Under the pieces are notes generated by a model that was not told the origin of the DNA, made no database searches, and saw only the letters and a program-made list of their open reading frames with translations. Below are positions 22,951 through 30,491 of a stretch of DNA of 64,000 nt, in pieces. How positions within the stretch are numbered: the first letter of the stretch is position 1; the number at the start of each line of letters is the position of its first letter. This DNA comes from Fimenecus sp045543095 (GTDB lineage: Bacteria; Bacillota; Clostridia; Oscillospirales; Acutalibacteraceae): contig JAZQMC010000002.1 in assembly GCA_045543095.1 (NCBI GenBank), forward strand, positions 32,168-96,167. Direction: 5' to 3'. The position numbers and the translations under genes were made by a program.

Positions 22951-23793
22951 CTATTTTTCGGCAGTTTTGTCAACATCTTGAGCGATAAAATTCACAACAC
23001 TGTCGTCATTATTTGTGCCGATAATGACATCTGCGATTTCTTTGACCTGCGGTACGGCATTTTCCACTGCCACCGCCGCATCAGCACCGCCAAGCATTAC
23101 CAAATCATTAAGGTTGTCACCGAAAGCGGTGATTTTTTCTGCACCGATAATTTCAGCAATTTCTTTTGCCCCGTTTGCCTTTGATGCGGTATGTGAATAA
23201 ATTTCAACAAGCCAATCATCAGAATAGGAGTCTTTATAATATGCGAAATCAATTTCGGGAATATCTTTTAGTTTTTCTACAACATCGTCAAGAATTTCGG
23301 GGAGTGCATAGTAATTCACATAAACAGGGTGTTGACCTTTTTCGATAACTGTCAAATCATCAGTTTGGGTAAATCTGCCATCAAGCATATCAACACGCAT
23401 ATTATAAAAATCTCTCATTCCTTCATTGTCAAATTCTGTATATTTAATTGACAATTTATAGTCATCGCTATATAAAAACATAAACGGATGAAGATTTTTC
23501 TCATAAAAGCAATCGAGAATTTTTTGTAATGCCAAATGCTCAATTTCGTGGTATTTCACAGCCTTTTTTGTTTCTGTGTCATAAACAAAAACACCGTTCA
23601 TAAGCACAATTGGTGCAGCAAAATGTACACCCTCTAAAAGCGGAGTTGCACTGACCATACTGCGAGCAGTTGCCACCGCAAAAGGAATTCCTTTTTTGTA
23701 AAATTCATTCAGTTTTTCTTTTGTGTATTCACTCATTTTGCCGTTACTCTGCAAAAGAGTACCGTCCATATCGCTGATGTAAAGTGTTTTCAT
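22951..23793 (-). CDS. Cof-type HAD-superfamily phosphatase
   Basis: A 280-residue cytoplasmic haloacid dehalogenase phosphatase with a C2 cap. DMDGTLL (8-14) holds the nucleophile and acid/base Asp, TARS the second motif, the Lys in SKANGAKEI the third and GDNLNDLVML the fourth. Substrates of this group are usually sugar phosphates or cofactor phosphates (FMN, PLP) and cannot be told here. It lies 40 bases before trpS on the same strand and is separated from leuB by a palindromic repeat. Confidence 0.88.
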   Translation of the reverse strand: MKTLYISDMDGTLLQSNGKMSEYTKEKLNEFYKKGIPFAVATARSMVSATPLLEGVHFAAPIVLMNGVFVYDTETKKAVKYHEIEHLALQKILDCFYEKNLHPFMFLYSDDYKLSIKYTEFDNEGMRDFYNMRVDMLDGRFTQTDDLTVIEKGQHPVYVNYYALPEILDDVVEKLKDIPEIDFAYYKDSYSDDWLVEIYSHTASKANGAKEIAEIIGAEKITAFGDNLNDLVMLGGADAAVAVENAVPQVKEIADVIIGTNNDDSVVNFIAQDVDKTAEK

Positions 23794-23814
23794 AGAAACC
23801 TCTTAAAATCAATT

Positions 23815-23884
23815 AGTGTCATTCTGAGCGAAGCGAAGAATCTCTATTGAGATACTTCGTCACTTCGTTCCTCAGTATGACACT
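23815..23884. repeat. Palindromic TCATTCTGAG repeat, copy 3
   Basis: Arms AGTGTCATTCTGAG / CTCAGTATGACACT (one mismatch) enclose GAAGAATCTC / GAGATACTTC, between leuB and the Cof gene. Confidence 0.85.
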
Positions 23885-23894
23885 AAATTAACTT

Positions 23895-24968
23895 TTATTT
23901 AAGTAATGATACTACAAGGTCGCCCATTTCAGATGTTGTAACTTTCTTAAAGCCGTCCTCATAAATATCGGGAGTACGTGCAATTTTAAGTGCCTCGTTA
24001 ACTGCATCTTCAATAGATTTTGCTGCATCTTTTTCGTCAAATGAATACTGAAGCATCATCGCAGCAGAAAGAATTGTTGCAAGTGGGTTTGCTTTCTGTT
24101 GACCTGCAATATCAGGTGCAGAGCCGTGAATAGGCTCATAAAGTCCCATTTTGCCTGTTGCAAGTGAAGCAGATGCAAGCATGCCGATAGAACCTGAAAT
24201 CATAGATGCCTCGTCAGAAAGAATGTCACCAAAAATATTTGATGTAACAATAACATCAAACTGACCCGGATTTCTTACCAACTGCATTGCACAGTTATCT
24301 ACATACATGTGAGAAAGCTCAACCTCAGGGTATTCAGCTGACATTTTGATAACTGTTTCTCTCCAAAGACGAGAACTTTCAAGAACATTAGCCTTGTCAA
24401 CACTTGTGAGTTTCTTATTTCTCTTCATAGCCATTTCATAGGCTGTTCTTGCAATTCTTTCAATTTCAGGAACAGAATACATCTCTGTATCGTATGCTGC
24501 AGGAGCACCGTCAACCTTTTTACGACCTCTCTCACCAAAGTAGATACCACCCGTAAGTTCGCGGACAATCATAATGTCAAGTCCGTCACCGATGATGCTG
24601 TCCTTTATAGGTGAAGCAGATTTAAGTGGCTCAAAAATCTTTGCAGGGCGAAGATTTGCATAAAGACCAAGTGCACCGCGAATGCCTAAAAGTCCTTTTT
24701 CGGGACGTTGATTACCGGGAAGAGTGTCCCATTTCGGCCCACCGACTGCACCGAGGAATACGCAGTCAGCCTTTTTACAAGCATCAATGGTAGCCTGTGG
24801 AAGTGGTTCGCCTGTTTCGTCGATAGCAGAACCACCAATCAACTGATAATCATAACTGAATTTAAAACCGTACTTTTCACCTGTTGCGTCAAGGACTTTA
24901 AGAGCCTCGTCAACGATTTCGGGACCAATTCCGTCACCTTTTAATACTACAATATTATAATTTTTCAT
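23895..24968 (-). CDS. leuB: 3-isopropylmalate dehydrogenase
   Basis: NAD-dependent oxidative decarboxylation of 3-isopropylmalate in leucine synthesis, 357 residues. LKGDGIGPEIVDEALKVL is the N-terminal signature, VRELTGGIYFG the substrate region, and NIFGDILSDEASMISGSIG the NAD/metal motif with conserved Asp residues; the C-terminal GSAPDIAGQ follows. It starts five bases after leuA, under the same T-box. The isomerase genes leuC and leuD are not between or after them in this window, so the pathway is split over the chromosome. Confidence 0.95.
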   Translation of the reverse strand: MKNYNIVVLKGDGIGPEIVDEALKVLDATGEKYGFKFSYDYQLIGGSAIDETGEPLPQATIDACKKADCVFLGAVGGPKWDTLPGNQRPEKGLLGIRGALGLYANLRPAKIFEPLKSASPIKDSIIGDGLDIMIVRELTGGIYFGERGRKKVDGAPAAYDTEMYSVPEIERIARTAYEMAMKRNKKLTSVDKANVLESSRLWRETVIKMSAEYPEVELSHMYVDNCAMQLVRNPGQFDVIVTSNIFGDILSDEASMISGSIGMLASASLATGKMGLYEPIHGSAPDIAGQQKANPLATILSAAMMLQYSFDEKDAAKSIEDAVNEALKIARTPDIYEDGFKKVTTSEMGDLVVSLLK

Positions 24969-24973
24969 AATAA

Positions 24974-26677
24974 TTAGTCCTTTCTGACAACATTAGGTAA
25001 ACAACGGTTAACTGCACAAAGGATACCTTTGATTGATGCATAGTTGATATTGTGTGAAATACCGATACCGAAAACATCCTTGCCCTGTGGGTTTGTAACG
25101 TGAATATAGCTGACAGCCTTTGAGTCAGAACCAACTGAAACGGCATGTTCAGAGTAGTCGATGAAGTGATAATCGCCAAGACCGATTGTGTTCATAGCCT
25201 GACAGAATGCACCGATAGGACCTGCTGCAATACCTTCAATCTGCTGTGGCTCGTTGCCGTTGTACTGAATTGTACCAACAAAATGTACTCGTGACTGCTC
25301 TTCGCCATGTTCTCTTTCTTCAAAGAATTTGTAGCTAAGCAATTTGTAAGGACCTGCAACATTGAGGTATTCCTGCTGGAAGAGTGAGTAAACCTCTTCT
25401 TTTGCCAGCTCTTTTCCTTTTTCGTCGCAGACTTTCTGAACAATCTTTGAGAATTCGGGATGCATAGCCTTTGGCATATTGTAGCCGTATTCTGCCATAA
25501 TGTATGCAACGCCACCCTTGCCGGACTGACTGTTGATACGAATAATCGGTTCATATTCACGGCCGACATCGGCAGGGTCGATAGGAAGATATGGAACCTC
25601 CCAATACTCTGTACCACTTGTACGCATATATTCCTTGCCCTTGTTGATAGCATCTTGGTGAGAGCCCGAGAAAGCAGTAAATACAAGTGCACCGCCGTAA
25701 GGCTTTCTTGGGTCAACAGGCATTTTTGTTGTTCTTTCAAACATTTCCTTGATTTCGTTCATATTTGAGAAATCAAGCCCCGGGTCAATACCCTGTGTGT
25801 ACATATTAAGAGCAAGAGTAACAATATCAACATTACCTGTTCTTTCGCCGTTGCCGAAAAGAGTACCCTCAATTCTGTCAGCACCCGCTAAAAGACCAAG
25901 TTCAGCGGCTGCAACGGCAGTACCTCGGTCATTATGAGGATGTAAACTGATAATTGCATTTTCACGATTTTTAAGTTTTCTGCAGAAATATTCAATCTGG
26001 TCAGCATGACCATTTGGTGTGCTACCCTCAACAGTTGCGGGAAGATTAAGAATAATCTTGTTATTTTCGTTGATGTCGAGTGCTTCCATAACCTTTTCAC
26101 AGATGAGCACTGCATTGTCCATTTCTGTACCGGAAAAGCTTTCGGGTGAATATTCATAACGGATATTAACGTCTTTTTCCGCTTTTAACTCGTCAGTAAG
26201 CTGTTTGATAAGCTTTGCACCATTAACCGCGATGTCAATAACACCATCCATATCCTTTTTGAAAACAACTTTTCTCTGGAGAGTTGAAGTTGAGTTGTAA
26301 AAATGGATAATTACATTTTTAGCACCGTCAATAGCCTCAAAAGTCTTTCTGATAAGGTGTTCACGACTTTGAACAAGCACCTGAATTGTAACATCATCGG
26401 GAATTAAATCCTTTTCAATAAGAGTACGAAGAATTTCGTATTCTGTTTCAGACGCTGACGGGAAACCAACTTCAATTTCTTTAAAACCGATATTGACAAG
26501 AGTTTTAAAATACTCAATTTTTTCCTGAAGATTCATAGGGTCAATAAGTGCCTGATTACCGTCACGCAAGTCAACAGAACACCAAATTGGTGGCTTTTCA
26601 ATGGTTTTTGACGGCCATTGTCTGTCAGGAATATTGATTGGCTCAAATGGGATGTATTTCTTGCATCCTTGTTTCAT
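24974..26677 (-). CDS. leuA: 2-isopropylmalate synthase
   Basis: Condenses acetyl-CoA with 2-ketoisovalerate, the committed step to leucine. The 567 residues are of the long LeuA2 type (closer to actinobacterial/fungal enzymes than to E. coli LeuA): it begins KYIPFEPINIPDRQWP, has the catalytic barrel with CSVDLRDGNQALIDP and LHPHNDRGTA, and ends with a LeuA dimer/leucine-binding domain (about 430-560, IEGIAAGPIGAFCQAMNTIG). A GGAGGAGA ribosome site precedes the ATG. Expression is controlled by the T-box directly upstream. Confidence 0.95.
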   Translation of the reverse strand: MKQGCKKYIPFEPINIPDRQWPSKTIEKPPIWCSVDLRDGNQALIDPMNLQEKIEYFKTLVNIGFKEIEVGFPSASETEYEILRTLIEKDLIPDDVTIQVLVQSREHLIRKTFEAIDGAKNVIIHFYNSTSTLQRKVVFKKDMDGVIDIAVNGAKLIKQLTDELKAEKDVNIRYEYSPESFSGTEMDNAVLICEKVMEALDINENNKIILNLPATVEGSTPNGHADQIEYFCRKLKNRENAIISLHPHNDRGTAVAAAELGLLAGADRIEGTLFGNGERTGNVDIVTLALNMYTQGIDPGLDFSNMNEIKEMFERTTKMPVDPRKPYGGALVFTAFSGSHQDAINKGKEYMRTSGTEYWEVPYLPIDPADVGREYEPIIRINSQSGKGGVAYIMAEYGYNMPKAMHPEFSKIVQKVCDEKGKELAKEEVYSLFQQEYLNVAGPYKLLSYKFFEEREHGEEQSRVHFVGTIQYNGNEPQQIEGIAAGPIGAFCQAMNTIGLGDYHFIDYSEHAVSVGSDSKAVSYIHVTNPQGKDVFGIGISHNINYASIKGILCAVNRCLPNVVRKD

Positions 26678-26689
26678 ATAAAATCTCCT

Positions 26690-26978
26690 CCAAATAAAAA
26701 AATCGCCCCACTATCAAAGTTAGTTGATAGGGACGACGGAAAAATCTATCGTGGTACCACCCTAATTCATCGGCAAAAACCGACCTCTGCGACTTCTGAC
26801 AAAGCCTGACTTGATAACGGGGTCAACCGTCATAAGCTATGATTTCACTTATGCAACTCCGAAATGAGCTATACACATAAACACTGTGTTGCCTTGCACC
26901 AAACGGCAACTCTCTGAAAGCGAGTGAATTATGTCTTGTTTTCTTCACTGTTTTTGATAGGGGTTATTTAATTGATTG
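26690..26978 (-). promoter_or_regulatory. T-box leader, leucine-specific, upstream of leuA
   Basis: A tRNA-sensing attenuator of about 290 nt. On the minus strand it shows AGAGAG and GGTGCAAGGCAAC in stem I, a specifier region AGCTCATTTCGGAG with CTC (Leu; complement at 26866-26868), the T-box AGGGTGGTACCACG (complement 26750-26763), and a terminal stem CCCTATCA / TGATAGTGGGG followed by seven T. Uncharged tRNA-Leu should stabilise the antiterminator and switch on leuA-leuB. Specifier choice matches the downstream genes. Confidence 0.93.
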
Positions 26979-26984
26979 TTTTAT

Positions 26985-27013
26985 ATTTTATAGTATTTTT
27001 TTGACTTTGTCAA
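26985..27013 (-). promoter_or_regulatory. Promoter of the leuA T-box transcript
   Basis: TTGACA and TAAAAT on the minus strand, 17-bp spacer. Confidence 0.78.
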
Positions 27014-27033
27014 TATAAAAAAGAACAAAAAAA

Positions 27034-27157
27034 TAGCCTTCCCCCATCGAGGGGAAGGTGGCACGAGCAAAGCGAGTGACGGAAGGGGGGGATTTTATTT
27101 GATACCCCCCTCAGTCAAATGCACAGCATTTGACAGCTCCCCCTCAAGGGTGGAGCC
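27034..27157. repeat. GC-rich multi-hairpin repeat
   Basis: CCTTCCCCCATCGAGGGGAAGG, CACGAGCAAAGCGAGTG, outer arms GGAAGGGGGG / CCCCCCTCAG, AAATGCACAGCATTT and GGCTCC-type hairpin CTCCCCCTCAAGGGTGGAG. It is the inverted-orientation relative of the cargo in the elements at 13284 and 39949, here without their borders. Confidence 0.8.
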
Positions 27158-27171
27158 ACTTTACGATTAGT

Positions 27172-27321
27172 TTACTGATTTCCCTGCCCCATATATGCCT
27201 TGGCAAGCACTTTGAGTTGCTCAACCGTTTCGAATTTTGCACCTGATTCAACAATGGCACTTCGCACAGAAACAGGAAGACTGTCAAAATAAGTTTTCAT
27301 TTCCATATTCATATTTTCCAT
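27172..27321 (-). CDS. Hypothetical 49-residue protein
   Basis: A small open frame with a good ribosome site (GAGGTGA, seven bases before ATG). It begins with Met/Asn/Glu repeats (MENMNMEMK), then YFDSLPVSVRSAIVESG and KFETVEQLKVLAKAY, an amphipathic helical protein with the 'SLP-S-V-R-x-x-I-x-x-SG' pattern I associate with small conserved clostridial proteins of unknown role. Its ribosome site lies in the 3' arm of the glnQ terminator and its ATG follows the T-run, so it can only be translated when that hairpin is open or from a transcript starting nearby. Confidence 0.65.
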   Translation of the reverse strand: MENMNMEMKTYFDSLPVSVRSAIVESGAKFETVEQLKVLAKAYMGQGNQ

Positions 27322-27355
27322 AAAAAATCACCTCGGTAATATTTTACCAAGGTGA
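27322..27355 (-). terminator. Terminator of the amino acid ABC operon overlapping a start site
   Basis: Stem TCACCTTGGTAA / TTACCGAGGTGA with a 4-nt loop and six T on the minus strand; the right arm contains the GAGGTGA ribosome site and the T-run leads into ATG of the 49-residue gene. Confidence 0.8.
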
Positions 27356-27369
27356 AATTAAAATATTCA

Positions 27370-28110
27370 TTATAAAACTTTTGAGAGGAAGTCTTTAAGT
27401 CTTGGGTTCTGCGGATTTGTGAAGAATTCTTCGGGAGTATTCTCTTCGATAATCTTACCCTCGTCCATAAAAATAACTCTTGTGCCCACTTCACGTGCAA
27501 AGCCCATTTCATGAGTAACAACAACCATTGTCATACCCTCGCGTGCAAGGTCTTTCATAACGTCAAGCACTTCACCAACCATTTCAGGGTCAAGGGCAGA
27601 TGTAGGCTCGTCAAAGAGCATTACTTCAGGTTCCATACAAAGAGCACGCACAATAGCAACACGCTGTTTCTGACCACCCGAAAGCTGTGAGGGATATGCT
27701 TCTGCTCTGTCTTCAAGTCCTACTCTTTTCAACAATGCAAGTGCTTTCTCATTTGCTTCTTCCTTGCTTTTCTTAAGAAGTTGTGTAGGAGCAATCGTCA
27801 TATTTTTTATGATATTCATATTGTTGAAGAGATTAAAATGTTGGAACACCATACCCATCTTCTGACGGTGAATGTTAATATCAACCTTTTTATCTGTAAT
27901 GTTGACACCATTGAAATTAATTGTTCCGCCCGTAGGCATCTCAAGAAGATTTAATGAGCGGAGAAATGTTGATTTACCACTTCCCGAAGGACCGATTATA
28001 ACAACAACTTCGCCCTTTTTGATATCAGCATCAATGCCGTCAAGAGCCTTAACCTGTCCACCAAGATAGTGCTTCTTAAGTCCCCTAACTTCAATAATAT
28101 TATCGCTCAT
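27370..28110 (-). CDS. Polar amino acid ABC transporter, ATP-binding protein
   Basis: The cytoplasmic ATPase of a GlnQ/HisP-type uptake system, 246 residues. GPSGSGKST is Walker A, LSGGQKQRVAIVRAL the ABC signature, VMLFDEPTSALD Walker B, and VVTHEMGFAREV the H-loop. The ATG at 28110 (MSDNIIEV) has GGAGG eight bases upstream and overlaps the permease end by eleven bases; a start eleven codons earlier would run further into the permease and lacks a site. It is the last gene of the three-gene transporter operon. Confidence 0.93.
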   Translation of the reverse strand: MSDNIIEVRGLKKHYLGGQVKALDGIDADIKKGEVVVIIGPSGSGKSTFLRSLNLLEMPTGGTINFNGVNITDKKVDINIHRQKMGMVFQHFNLFNNMNIIKNMTIAPTQLLKKSKEEANEKALALLKRVGLEDRAEAYPSQLSGGQKQRVAIVRALCMEPEVMLFDEPTSALDPEMVGEVLDVMKDLAREGMTMVVVTHEMGFAREVGTRVIFMDEGKIIEENTPEEFFTNPQNPRLKDFLSKVL

Positions 28111-28840
28111 TACGACGAAGCCTCCTTTCAATGACAGCAACAATTTTGGTAAGCAGAACGACTGTCACAAGATATACAATTGCAACTGCAATAAGAGGCA
28201 TAAATGCTTCGAATGTTATACCTCTAATTCTTTCACCTGCTTTTGTAAGGTCAAGAATTCCTACATAACCTGCAATTGATGTTTCCTTAAAAAGAGCGAT
28301 AAGCTCATTAAGGAGTGTTGGAAGAGTTGACTTTATTGTCTGAGGAATCACAATGTGCATCATTGTCTGAAAATAACTAAATCCTAATGAACGACCTGCC
28401 TCAAACTGACCGTTATCTATTGACATAATACCGCCACGGAAAATTTCAGCAACATAAGCACCCGAGTTAAGACCAAAAGCAACAATCGCAATGGGAATAT
28501 CATCTGCAGCAACAAGAATTACAAAATACCATATCATAAGCTGAACAACAACAGGTACGCCTCGCATAACTGTTATATAAATTTTTGCAATTGCATTAAA
28601 GAATCTGAGAACATAGTACCCTATGCCACCTTTGATTCTCAAAGACTCTTCATTCTTGTCGTACGATGAACGGACGGCAGCCAAAATAACACCTACAACC
28701 AAACCGAGCAATAGTGCGAAAATTGTAATTACTACCGAATTGACAAAGCCTTCAACAAGCCATTTCCAACGGTCATCGGTAATAAAGCACGAAATAAAAG
28801 TTTCTTTAAGTTCACTAAACCATAAACTTAGAGCGTTCAT
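28100..28840 (-). CDS. Polar amino acid ABC transporter, permease
   Basis: The membrane subunit of the same HisMQ-type uptake system, 246 residues with about five membrane segments (for example FVNSVVITIFALLLGLVVGVIL). The EAA loop that contacts the ATPase is EAGRSLGFSYFQTMMHIVIPQTIK. A single permease gene suggests a homodimeric channel. It is separated from the binding-protein gene by a partial terminator-like hairpin, which would favour excess binding protein over permease and ATPase. Confidence 0.92.
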   Translation of the reverse strand: MNALSLWFSELKETFISCFITDDRWKWLVEGFVNSVVITIFALLLGLVVGVILAAVRSSYDKNEESLRIKGGIGYYVLRFFNAIAKIYITVMRGVPVVVQLMIWYFVILVAADDIPIAIVAFGLNSGAYVAEIFRGGIMSIDNGQFEAGRSLGFSYFQTMMHIVIPQTIKSTLPTLLNELIALFKETSIAGYVGILDLTKAGERIRGITFEAFMPLIAVAIVYLVTVVLLTKIVAVIERRLRRNER

Positions 28841-28861
28841 ATAATGCTCCTCTCAATTAAT

Positions 28862-28884
28862 AAGGGCGGAAGTAAACCGCCCTT
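28862..28884 (-). terminator. Hairpin between binding-protein and permease genes
   Basis: AAGGGCGG / CCGCCCTT with a 7-nt loop and only a short T stretch; probably a partial terminator or an RNA-stabilising 3' hairpin. Confidence 0.6.
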
Positions 28885-28934
28885 TAATATGTGTTAAATT
28901 CAATGTTGAATTATACTACCCCACAAATTGTTTC

Positions 28935-29750
28935 TTATGCAGGAATGTATTCTTTGATAATCTTATCAATTGTGCCATCTGCCTGAAGTTCTGCAAGAGC
29001 CTTATTGATAGAATCAAGAAGTTCTGTGTTTTCCTTTGCAACACAGATTGCATAATCCTCATTAGCATATTCACCATCAAGAATTTTAAGACCTTCATTT
29101 GCAGCTACAAATGACTTTGCAGGCTCGTTATCAATAATAACTGCTGTAACCTTGCCTGACTTGAGAGCCTGAACAGCGTCTGCACCTGTCTTGTAACGAA
29201 TTACATTATCTTCACCGAAGCCCCATTTTGCAGGTACGTCTGAAGAATAGATATCACCTGTTGTATCCTGCTGAACACCAATCTTGATGCCTTCTTTAAC
29301 ACCTGCAGGATTTTCGTCTGCATCAAAACCTGTGTAGAAATCTTCAAAAGATACATATTCACTATCTGCAAGAACAATAACAGACTGAATACCTGTTGCA
29401 TAACTTGTTGAGAAGTTTACACTTTTAAGTCTTTCGTCTGTAACTGTCATACCTGCCATACCCATGTCAAATTTACCTGACTGAACACCGCCGATAATAG
29501 CACCGAAATCAACATCCTTGATTTCAAGTGTCATGCCAAGTTTTTCGGCAATAGCAGTTGCAATTTCAACGTCGATACCAACAAATTCGCCGCCTTCAAC
29601 ATACTCGTAAGGAGGGAATGCTGCGTTTGTTGCCATTACAAGAACTTTGTTCTCATCTTTTGGGTCTTCTTTGCCACCGCAAGCTGCGAAGCAACCTGTG
29701 ATAAGTACAAGAGCGAGAACAACTGAAAGAACTTTAATCATTTTTTTCAT
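28935..29750 (-). CDS. Polar amino acid ABC transporter, substrate-binding lipoprotein
   Basis: A family-3 solute-binding protein, 271 residues from the ATG at 29750 (MKKMIKVLSV), preceded by AAAGGAG. The signal peptide ends in a lipobox (LITGC or FAAC), so it is anchored outside the cell membrane. EGGEFVGIDVEIATAIAEKLG and GMAGMTVTDERLKSVNFS are the family signatures; the Arg in TDER and the Asp in FDMG usually hold the amino acid's carboxylate and amine. Substrate is a polar amino acid; an ARG-box-like site upstream hints at arginine or a related basic amino acid, but that is inference. Confidence 0.92.
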   Translation of the reverse strand: MKKMIKVLSVVLALVLITGCFAACGGKEDPKDENKVLVMATNAAFPPYEYVEGGEFVGIDVEIATAIAEKLGMTLEIKDVDFGAIIGGVQSGKFDMGMAGMTVTDERLKSVNFSTSYATGIQSVIVLADSEYVSFEDFYTGFDADENPAGVKEGIKIGVQQDTTGDIYSSDVPAKWGFGEDNVIRYKTGADAVQALKSGKVTAVIIDNEPAKSFVAANEGLKILDGEYANEDYAICVAKENTELLDSINKALAELQADGTIDKIIKEYIPA

Positions 29751-29795
29751 TTTAAATCTACTCCTTTTTAAGTTGATTTGAATTTTTATGAGGTG

Positions 29796-29823
29796 ATTAT
29801 ACATCATTATTCAATTTTGTCAA
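29796..29823 (-). promoter_or_regulatory. Promoter of the amino acid ABC operon
   Basis: TTGACA and TATAAT on the minus strand with a 16-bp spacer. Confidence 0.75.
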
Positions 29824-29870
29824 GTGTTTATACATAAAATCTTGTAAAAAACAAAAATATACAGTGGATT

Positions 29871-29888
29871 TTTGTATTTTTATACATC
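29871..29888. promoter_or_regulatory. ARG-box-like site (candidate ArgR operator)
   Basis: TTTGTATTTTTATACATC matches the ArgR consensus TNTGNATWWWWATNCANA at 17 of 18 positions. It lies about 48 bp upstream of the -35 of the ABC operon, inside a larger dyad with arms TATACAGTG / CACTGTATA (29858-29901). Confidence 0.45.
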
Positions 29889-29907
29889 TATTCACTGTAT
29901 ATACATA

Positions 29908-30357
29908 TTATTTATTCTTTTTAAATATAACTGCTTTACTGAAAATATAGTTTGAAAGCACAATAAAAATCTGTGCAAAGGTTTTTACAAGCAGTTCGCC
30001 CGCGGGAATTACCGTTTCAATAAACGAGGGCTCCCAAACAAAGCGGTCGGCGTGTGCCAAATCGATAAAGAGGAACGAAATTACAAGCTCAAGCCCATAA
30101 GAGAATACTCTTGCCCCTACGAACAGCACGAATTCGCGAAAAGCCTCTTTACCCTTTGCCTTACTATTGAAAACGAAAACCTTGTTTGTGATATATGCAA
30201 AAAGTACCGCACCCGCCCAAGCAACGCTCAAAGCGAGATAATAATTTGCAGCCACTGCACGCAATGCAAAGTGAATTACATAATTCACCAAGGTGGTCAA
30301 CGCACCGAAAACTATATATATAATCAATTCGCGATATTTCTCAAAAAGTTTCTTCAT
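29908..30357 (-). CDS. GtrA-family membrane protein
   Basis: A 149-residue protein with four predicted membrane segments, of the GtrA/DPMS-like family that is thought to move or present polyprenyl-linked sugars during surface polymer synthesis. ELIIYIVFGALTTLVNYVIHF is the first segment with the family's G-x-x-T/N pattern, NKVFVF sits after the second, and YIFSKAVIFKK ends the protein as in most GtrA members. No glycosyltransferase is adjacent, so the polymer is unknown. Confidence 0.87.
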   Translation of the reverse strand: MKKLFEKYRELIIYIVFGALTTLVNYVIHFALRAVAANYYLALSVAWAGAVLFAYITNKVFVFNSKAKGKEAFREFVLFVGARVFSYGLELVISFLFIDLAHADRFVWEPSFIETVIPAGELLVKTFAQIFIVLSNYIFSKAVIFKKNK

Positions 30358-30413
30358 AACAATATCCTTTGGTTTGATAGTATTATTTTATCACATTGTT
30401 TTGAGAATAGCAA

Positions 30414-30444
30414 ATAAAATTAGGGCGAGGTCTTAGCCTCGCCC
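30414..30444 (-). terminator. Terminator downstream of the GH3 gene
   Basis: GGGCGAGG / CCTCGCCC followed on the minus strand by TAATTTTATTT. Confidence 0.75.
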
Positions 30445-30491
30445 GTACTACCAACTATATTATTGTGTTTCTGTAAATTCAAAATGCCAAG

